Both the position numbers and the translations under genes were made by a program. Shown piece after piece: positions 57,020 to 64,000 of a stretch of 64,000 bases of DNA. The notes beneath the pieces were generated by a model. That model was given only the letters and a program-made list of their open reading frames with translations, searched no databases and had not been told where the DNA came from. This DNA is from Liolophura sinensis (Eukaryota > Mollusca > Polyplacophora > Chitonida > Chitonidae), in the NCBI RefSeq assembly GCF_032854445.1, contig NC_088298.1, forward strand, positions 14,621,504 through 14,685,503, given 5' to 3'. Every line of letters begins with the position of its first letter. The first letter of the stretch is position 1.

Positions 57020-59326
57020 CATTGGTGATAGTATCAATAGTGTTGAAGGTGACGAAGATTTTCAAAACGAGATAGCGGTCGCTGGCCTTATCTGTCACAT
57101 CTGTAAAATGTTGTCCATATATGAGCCGATAACAAACACCTGTTCAAATTGTGCATTCATGTATCCAGTGATTCCATGATTACAATCAACAGCGCGTGCA
57201 GTCGTTCACTTTATAGTGGGAAAGTAGGTTATATTCACAATCGCCCCAAGTGGGGTAACGTCTCAAGTAGGCTTGCTGAACGTACGCCCAGGTCAATGTC
57301 AATCCACTGGCTATATACTTCTTCCTTTTCTTTAATAAATATAATCATTACATGTAGCAAGCTACCTTGAGTATTCTCATAAAATGCACCACTAATGTGC
57401 ATGTCAATCATGAAGAAATATTCTCCCCCCCCCCCCCAAAAAAAAAAAATAAACCGTTTCGACCTCTTTACCAAAAGTTGTTTTGGTGTACGCGCTAAAA
57501 TGACCCAGTGAGAAAATTATTCGTAAGCAAAGAGGCATATAATCAGAGTTAAGAAATAACCCAAAACACGGTAATATGATGAGGCACCTGCATGGTTCTA
57601 CTTGGTTATATGGTATCACTGAATACAGATAATTTGTTATCTCCAACCAGTAACCTTGACAAGTGCATGATAATGCTTTCGCCGGGGCCCGAGTTGGTCA
57701 CCAGATTCAGTTGGTTGAGAAGCCGGACATGTCCCGATCCAATGAGTTTGGTATACGGAACGTCTGCGTGCTTTCTACTGGTTACATTTAGTATATATAT
57801 ATATATATATATATATATTTCGTCCACGTTTTCTCTCTCCGAGTTTTTTCACAAAAGGCTGGCGAAGCGCATAATGGTCAACACGCACATGTCTGGTTGT
57901 TATTTCGGGCTTGGAAAATTCCAACATTTCTGCAGTTGTCATGTGTCAAATGTCAGGACATGTACACGTCCAGAAGCAAAGCAGGAATTCTGAGAGACAG
58001 ATGGTTTTGAGAGACAGATGGTTTTGCTTTTGGTTAGCTTTGGTTCAACAACGCTCATTGGTCAATCCTTGCATGCATTATATTCATGTGCATTGCTGCC
58101 AACGATACGCAAACCTCGATTTGCTAAGAACAACAGAAGGAAAAAAAAAAAGCAAGCTCACGCCAACTGTAAGTTTCTGATGAGCTTTCTCATTTCAATC
58201 ATGAAAAAAATCCTGAATTGGGTGAAAGGTCTTATTATTTGACGTACCGGTGTTGTGACCTCTTCGACTACTGAGATGTTCTATGGTTGCGCCATATATA
58301 GCTTGTTATTACGTGTACATTACTCCAATCACCCTTTCTTTAAAGATAACGTCAAAATGGGCTATAATACATCAGATGATAGGCCATTAATCAGTGGCAA
58401 CACAGATCAGTGTTTTATTAGAATTATTATTATTTTATTAGAATTTTTCCAACCGTGTAAAATGCTTTTCAAACATCAGTTTTAACTCACAAGTGACGTC
58501 ACATCCGTACTTTTTTTTTGCTTTTATAATCAAATAAATGATGATTATTGATGAAGTAACACTGATATAATGTATGACAGCCTGATGAGAACGGGTCGCG
58601 ACGTGCGGACCAAAAACAATACACTATACCCCGATTGTGAAGAAATGAATTAACAAATCGTTACGTGAATATAGATATGGACGTTGTTTGCGTGTTCTCA
58701 CGAGAGTCCACGATAAGTTCATCAGTTATATGGTAATTATATATATTACATAAAGTATCATACCTGCGTTTTTCAAGACAAGCGTATATTATAAGTTACC
58801 CACGTGTAGAGAAGGGTGCATGGGGATTTGAACTATGGGTGTGAAATTTTAACCCTGAGCCTGCAGCTCTGACAACAGTATGTCAGCATTTTAACCCGCC
58901 TGATCAGCCAATGGCAAATGAGAATCACGGATGATGTAGGGACAAATATATATAGAACGGGGAAGTGGATTGATTTTGACAAATGGATCAATTAGGTCTG
59001 TTGACTGAATGGAATGCTCAGGCGTTCGAAGCAGGAGTCCAGCTGGGGACGCTCGCTTATAATGGTACGTCCACGGAACAATTCGAGCAAATCTTCTGGC
59101 TAACTATGCATATACGTAGTTTCTGAATTTACGCTAGTATATAAGTCAACAATAAATCGTTCGTGGGAAAGACCTCAGCCCCATGTATATCGCTGTCAGC
59201 AGAGGGTGTCGTGAGCACATAAGTGGTGAAATCGACAGGTCGTAACAATTACCCTTCATAATTGTCGTTATTATGTGGATATATAGAGAGTGAAGCAGTT
59301 GTAAGTGACTGACCAAGAAAAAAATG
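57020..59326. other. No gene recognised
   Basis: Contains a C/A homopolymer junction near 57426-57450, a TA run at 57791-57819 and a CRE octamer at 58494. The rest is AT-rich. Confidence 0.5.
57791..57819. repeat. (TA)n microsatellite
   Basis: A TA run of about 29 bp. Confidence 0.95.
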
Positions 59327-59340
59327 CACGAATTAATGGA

Positions 59341-59671
59341 GTGAGTGAGTGCTTGGGGTTTAACGTCGTACTCAACAATTTTTCAGTCATATGATGACGA
59401 AGGAATCCTTAGGGTGCATGTACGTGTAATGTGCCTACTTGTTGCAGGACGGATTCCCACCGCTCTTTTATTTAGTGCTGCTTCACTGAGACGACTTACC
59501 GAAGGCAAGTAAGCTGCCCCGCCCGAGCCATTATACTGATACGGATCAACCAGTCGTTGCACTATCCCCTTCACGCTAAACGCCAAGCGAGGAAGTTACA
59601 ACTTCCTCTTTTAAAGTCTTAGGTGTGACTCGATCAAGGATTGATCCTGGATCTACCGGTCCCGAAGCGGA
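59341..59671 (-). mobile_element. SINE family B with perfect 14-bp target-site duplication
   Basis: The element is flanked by CACGAATTAATGGA at 59327-59340 and 59672-59685. Read on the minus strand, it has a B-box-like GGATCAATCCTT near its start. It ends with TTGTTGAGTACGACGTTAAA followed by CCCCAAGCACTCACTCAC. The head differs from family A but the 3' tail has the same motif. An open frame on the minus strand inside it is not a gene. Confidence 0.88.
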
Positions 59672-59888
59672 CACGAATTAATGGAAGAATGGTGACGGGT
59701 GTTGGGCAAATTATCCACATCTATATTAGTCAGTAAATCAAGAATTCATTCGCTAAACGTTTAATCAAACCATGGAGGTATATATACATCCATGATCAAA
59801 CGCTCATTTTGGCATCGCCAGGTGGGTATATTGTTTGTTTATTTTTTTTAATGATCTTCATATTGGCCATCTACATGTACTGTTAATT

Positions 59889-59998
59889 ACAGTAAGTGTG
59901 AGACGAGCTGCAAAATCACGGAATACTCGTGCGAACTTTAACTACAGTAAGTGTGAGACGAGTTGCAAAATTACGCCATACTCTCGCGAACTTTGGCG
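59889..59998. repeat. 55-bp tandem duplication
   Basis: ACAGTAAGTGTGAGACGAG starts at 59889 and again at 59944, followed in both by TGCAAAAT, ACG, ATACTC and GCGAACTTT. Confidence 0.9.
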
Positions 59999-60019
59999 TA
60001 ATATACACGTGTGTACTGT

Positions 60020-60490
60020 GAAGCCATTGACGTGACCTTATAATACAGTATGTTGTGAACTAAGCTAAGTTACGGTGAACTGCGAACCACGTGTAGCTTA
60101 GTTGTTAAAATGGCAAGCTCTTATTCACTTAGTCATAAACTTACATATATCGACGATATATTTAATATTAGTTAGCTTAGTAATAAAATTACAACAAAGT
60201 GTGAACTTAGTCGTAAAATTACAGAATGATGTGAACATATAGACGTAAAATAATGCAGGCCCTATAAGTTAGCCGTAAAATTACAATATACCGTTTGAGT
60301 TCAGTTGTAAAATCACTGTATGCTGTTAACTAAGCCGTATAAAGTGGCAGTGTACTGTCTCATAAGTTATACTTACTTCCGTATACTGTGAAGTTATAAC
60401 AGTATATAGTTATAACAGTATATAGTGCGAAATAAATTCTAAAATCATACAACACTGCGGGCTTACTCGTAAACTTGCAGTATTGTGCGA
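60020..60490. repeat. Highly degenerate repeat of about 30-40 bp
   Basis: Recurrent GTAAAATTACA and TGTGAACTTAGTCGTAAAA words through the stretch, probably the decayed continuation of the 55-bp repeat. It includes two AGTTATAACAGTATAT units at about 60391-60423. Confidence 0.6.
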
Positions 60491-61019
60491 CCCAATCGCT
60501 TCTTATAGCCTATACCGACGGGCCTACTGACGATAGTGACTTAACGTTCCGAGTAAGCAACGCTCTTCTTTACAGGCCTACAGTTTGTCTATAAACACAA
60601 TGCTGTGGAAACCGACACCAAATGATCGAGAAAGTAAATATATACCTTTCGGAAACTCCGAAACACCAGACACTGTTATATAAGACTCTCTCGTCATTTC
60701 AAGGTTCAGGGATTTCGCGTTCCCTACGCACGAATGCACTTCAGCTGTGAAAAGGGACGAATGTCTGAGCCAACATGTACATACGGCGACACACTGCCCT
60801 GCTTCGCGGAGGCATTCATGAATATTTTCGGACCACCACTTCACCTAGTCCCGGGTTTTTCAGTCCCGGGGCTTATTTGCTTTTTACTTTGTAGACTACA
60901 TGTACATGCGCGATTATCATAGACGCCAGTTAAAAAGACAAAAAATAGTCTAAGTACGCTAAAGCGGGGTTTTAATGCAGTTTAAGAAAACTAGGCGGAT
61001 TTATGTGTGTGTGCATATA
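60491..61019. other. Upstream flank of the signal-peptide gene, no gene recognised
   Basis: Holds a short palindromic pair CCCGGG/CCCGGGG near 60849-60870. The frames at 60578-60844 (minus) and 60734-60922 (plus) are unsupported. Confidence 0.45.
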
Positions 61020-61260
61020 GTTTTTGGTCTCGAGCCAGCCGTCGGACCGGGTCAATCTTACGTCAGACGGGCTGCGCCCCCGCGCGTGGGAATGGACTGG
61101 ACCACCGTCTCGACTTAGACACATGTCAGTCAGTCAAGCCGCGGCAATGTCGGAGAGAGGAACTCGAAGTTAGGGAAAGAAGTTTTTAAAAGACGGATTT
61201 GGGCTGTCGTAGGGCTTGCAGCGGCGCCGTCGCGATGCCGACAAGGTGCTGAGGCTTATA
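61020..61260 (+). promoter_or_regulatory. GC-rich probable promoter/5' leader of the signal-peptide gene
   Basis: This stretch is clearly richer in G, C and CpG than its AT-rich surroundings (for example GCAGCGGCGCCGTCGCGATG near 61220-61240). It lies about 200-400 bp before the signal-peptide exon. It is a plausible 5' untranslated exon and CpG-type promoter, with a possible donor at GACAAG|GTGCTG near 61240. No TATA box was picked out. The role is inferred from composition and position only. Confidence 0.35.
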
Positions 61261-61439
61261 CACTTCTATATTGTGTGCTTTATGCTGTGGATTACTGTTT
61301 AACTCTTGCTCCTGTGTTTCGCTTTTCAGTGTAGCAGAAAACAACCGGCTTCTACCTCCTCTGCCCCAAACCCCATTCTGTGTGCATGCGTTGTTGATGC
61401 TCTTTTCAAACTGAAGATCTTATGTTTCTGTGTTTGTAG

Positions 61440-61504
61440 GCAGATGCTTCGCTGGGCCGTCCTGGCTGTCTTATGGATGTGTACCTCATCCCAGGATGGG
61501 ACAG
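61440..61504 (+). CDS. First coding exon of a secreted or membrane protein (partial gene)
   Basis: The exon follows a good 3' splice site (TATGTTTCTGTGTTTGTAG) and ends at a consensus donor, CAG|GTAAGT. An ATG at 61444 opens 20 codons plus one base, so the intron is in phase 1. The peptide begins MLRWAVLAVLWMCTSS and continues with QDGT. It has a basic residue, a hydrophobic core and small polar residues near a likely cleavage point, which is a standard signal peptide. A second AG (GCAG) lies immediately before the ATG and could be an alternative acceptor. No further exon is visible before the window ends, so the mature protein cannot be named. Known pattern: signal peptides are often encoded on a short first coding exon with a phase-1 donor. 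Confidence 0.6.
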
Positions 61505-64000
61505 GTAAGTTTTTTTTTTTTAAACTAAATGTATTTTTAATTTCATTTAATTTAATTCCAGGTTCAATCAATTTTATTCCCATTTCTTTTTGCACTCTCT
61601 GAACTAACGCCGACAGTCATAGTATATATATCCATGGACGTGCATATATCTTTAGACGTCAGACTTTAAATTGTGACGATTATCTCTAAAAAGTATCATT
61701 AGTATTTTTTTGTAACCAATGTTGGCAACATGTCTCTTTTGTAGCTAAGGTTATTGCATTCTCTTTATAAAAAACAAAAGCACTTAAGCTGTCTCCTAGA
61801 AATGCAATAGGTTAACCTGCCTTGCGATGTAGAGGGATAAAAACTGTTCTGTTTCGTATTTTTCACTTCATTTTAAGCTGTGTTAAGGCAGAGTTCAGTG
61901 AGCCAAGCTAGATATCTCAGGAGAACTGTACGGTGTTCATGTCTTTTAGGTCGGGTCTAGCTAGGATAGGACTACCTGTAGATGTTGTTTTTTTTTTTTT
62001 GATAGTTACAAAATCTGTGTCTTTAGTAGAATTGAACTCCACACCATAGCATCTTGTAACATGCGGCATAGGAGATTTCCAGAAATCTATATAGATACAC
62101 ACACATGCCAGTTGTTAATTAAATTGTGAAGTGTCAATATGCATATGGATTATGGAGACTATGAAAACTGTTTTGACCAAATTTTTTTTACCTTTTTAGT
62201 GCTGTGCTTCTCATGTACAAGAGATAGGCTAGTGTGGGTGGGTAGTGATGATTTGTTTTTGGCGGGTGGGAGTTGGGGGTGGTGGATTGAGGGGTTGACT
62301 GCAGTGAACTTCTATAGCAATTCGCTTAAGGACATGAAGCAGACAAGTAGAGGCCGGATGATGTTTTGGGGTTCCTTTATAAAAGCTTCGGAGGTTGTAA
62401 AAAATCAGTTTAGTAACAGGGTTGTCATTTGTGAGATGCTTATTTCACCTGATGTATGGGTCTGTAGCTAAATACACCTACCAGAATTATGTGGTAAATG
62501 GTGTAGTCTTTACACCCTCTCTCATTTAAAGGCTGTTTACAATTAAGATCAAAAGCTTATCAACCCCTCCCACAAATATCCCAGACTCTTTCCTTCCCCT
62601 ACTCCAAAAAACATATCTCCCCCTCTCCCCCACCCCACCTAGCCACTTCAAAATGTTAACTGTATTTTATGACCTATGACACCTTGTTTACCTGCTCTTT
62701 GCAAGGCACCTGTAGATACATTGTATCGTTGAGAAACAACTTAATGCTACACACCTAAGACCCATCAAGCATATTTAGATTTGCGCGTGTGGATATATTT
62801 ATATCTATATGGCCCAGCTATAATACAGGCCTGTATGGTAAATAGGCCAGTGCCTATGTCACAGTTTACTTTTATGGCCGTTTTTACATGTCTAGCAACA
62901 CAAAAGCCAGTTTAAGTCTACGGCTTTGATTATTGCCTTAGGCTAGGTGATTTTCGGCTAACCAGCTGGCTGGCTGGCTTGAAAAGTATGATAATGAATG
63001 GGAAATCTTCCACAATGACAAGCCTGGGTAGGCCCTCTTGGTGGCAAGGTAAAGGTGTAAATGTAGACGGAACATTCCAGCACATCTTGTTGGTGTTTTT
63101 TCCACGGGTGAATCTACCCCATAACCCTTCTTAACAAACTACTTTGTTAAAATTCTTACAGAAACAAAAAGCAGTCTTTCTTGTTTCACCAAAATACTGC
63201 AACTTTCACATACCCACAATTAACAAATCTGATGAGGTTGAATGATAAATTAAAAATGGACTAAAAATAGCCAAATGTTTGAGAGAAATGGGATTAAATT
63301 TGATTGAAGTTTGTTCCTACATGGTGTTTTTTTTTTCCATCCTTTATTATTTTGTATTTTTTTTCTTTTTCATCATTTTTTTTTTCTGGACCTGTGTTTT
63401 GTGTATGTTAAGTCTCAGAAGATTTTCCATTAATATCTAATTATCAAATTGTGCTAAAAGTTGGGATGAAATTAATTGTTAACGTTGTTCAATTAAGCTC
63501 TGAAAACTGTTCATCTTCCAGGTATGAGGATTGTTATTTTGCATTGTTCGTTGTAATTAGATAGGTGCTTGTCGTGTTTGTTTTTCTGTTCTTGTTCAAG
63601 ATTTGAGTTTATTTATACTACATATTACAAACTGGTTGGATAGCATGCCAGATTATGCGAAGACGCTTTTATTTATTAGATTATGGTAAGTCTCGTTTAC
63701 AATAAGTTAATTAGTTTCTTGAAGCTCAAGTAATTGTGTAACAGGCAGTCAATTTGCAACAAAAATTAGTTTATTGTAATGATTACCAATTTGTAGGACA
63801 CGTTCAGCTTATTTGCACAAATCAGTTTGCTTGTCAGAGTATCAATTTGTTGAACAAATCATCAATTTGTTGGACAAAATATCAAAGTTTGTTATGTGTA
63901 AGATTTTCTTTAGTTTCTTGATTGTTGCTTGTCCATTACATCTAATTAGTGACTGCTGTAATTAGTGGCTGCTCTAATTGGTCAGTATGTTGAAAACATT
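61505..64000 (+). other. Probable first intron of the signal-peptide gene, running off the window
   Basis: It starts with the GTAAGT donor and a T run. The rest is AT-rich with T-rich runs (about 63330-63390) and a short GT/G-rich patch near 62230-62290. No exon with good signals was recognised. The open frame at 62139-62471 has no supporting splice signals and is not annotated as a gene. Confidence 0.4.

Noticed and set aside
58575-58615. Possible hammerhead ribozyme core (CTGATGAG)
   Set aside because: The required GAAAC segment and flanking stems are missing here and at the other CTGATGA sites checked.

Overview
This is a non-coding-rich stretch of an animal nuclear genome, most likely from a marine lophotrochozoan such as a mollusc. 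The animal call rests on spliceosomal splice signals, tRNA-derived SINEs, a Tc1/mariner transposon, AT-rich intergenic DNA with long microsatellites, and the absence of bacterial-style gene density. The mollusc-like call is inference: the repeat families look like those I associate with bivalve and gastropod genomes. I could not check this against a library. Only one complete protein gene is clearly visible, and it belongs to a transposon.

Layout, left to right. 1-13.2 kb is intergenic DNA with SINE copies (about 3.8, 4.8, 8.4 and 8.9 kb), a long CA microsatellite (3.0 kb), and several minisatellites: 29 bp at 1.7 kb, 74/82 bp at 5.7 kb, 41 bp at 9.9 kb and 33 bp at 10.3 kb. 13,210-24,823 holds two direct tandem copies of a 5.8-kb unit. 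They are near-identical and joined by an 11-bp insertion that looks copied from the start of the unit. 25-37.8 kb is mostly intergenic with more SINEs. It also holds a plausible first coding exon at 29.9 kb, downstream of a trio of perfect CRE octamers. 37.9-39.4 kb is an apparently intact Tc1/mariner element: perfect terminal repeats, TA target sites, and an uninterrupted 336-aa DD34E transposase.

39.4-50.3 kb holds a CRE-like array (42.75-42.91 kb), a 1.5-kb 21/25-bp minisatellite with a SINE inside it (45.5-46.95 kb), and a full-length SINE with A and B boxes and target-site duplications (48.36-48.64 kb). At 50.36-50.65 kb there is a 289-bp MITE with long inverted arms. 51-60 kb contains more SINEs, simple repeats and a second SINE family with a perfect 14-bp target-site duplication (59.34-59.67 kb). 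The right end, from about 61 kb, looks like the 5' end of a host gene for a secreted or membrane protein. It has a GC-rich leader, then a short exon encoding a signal peptide between a good acceptor and a GTAAGT donor, then a first intron running out of the window.

The elements form a picture of genome turnover rather than an operon. Several SINE families with different heads share one 3' tail, consistent with one LINE machinery mobilising them all. SINEs have landed inside minisatellites, and a DNA transposon copy looks young. No RNA gene, CRISPR array or bacterial-type system was seen. Most other open frames in the window are SINE shadows, repeat artefacts or chance.
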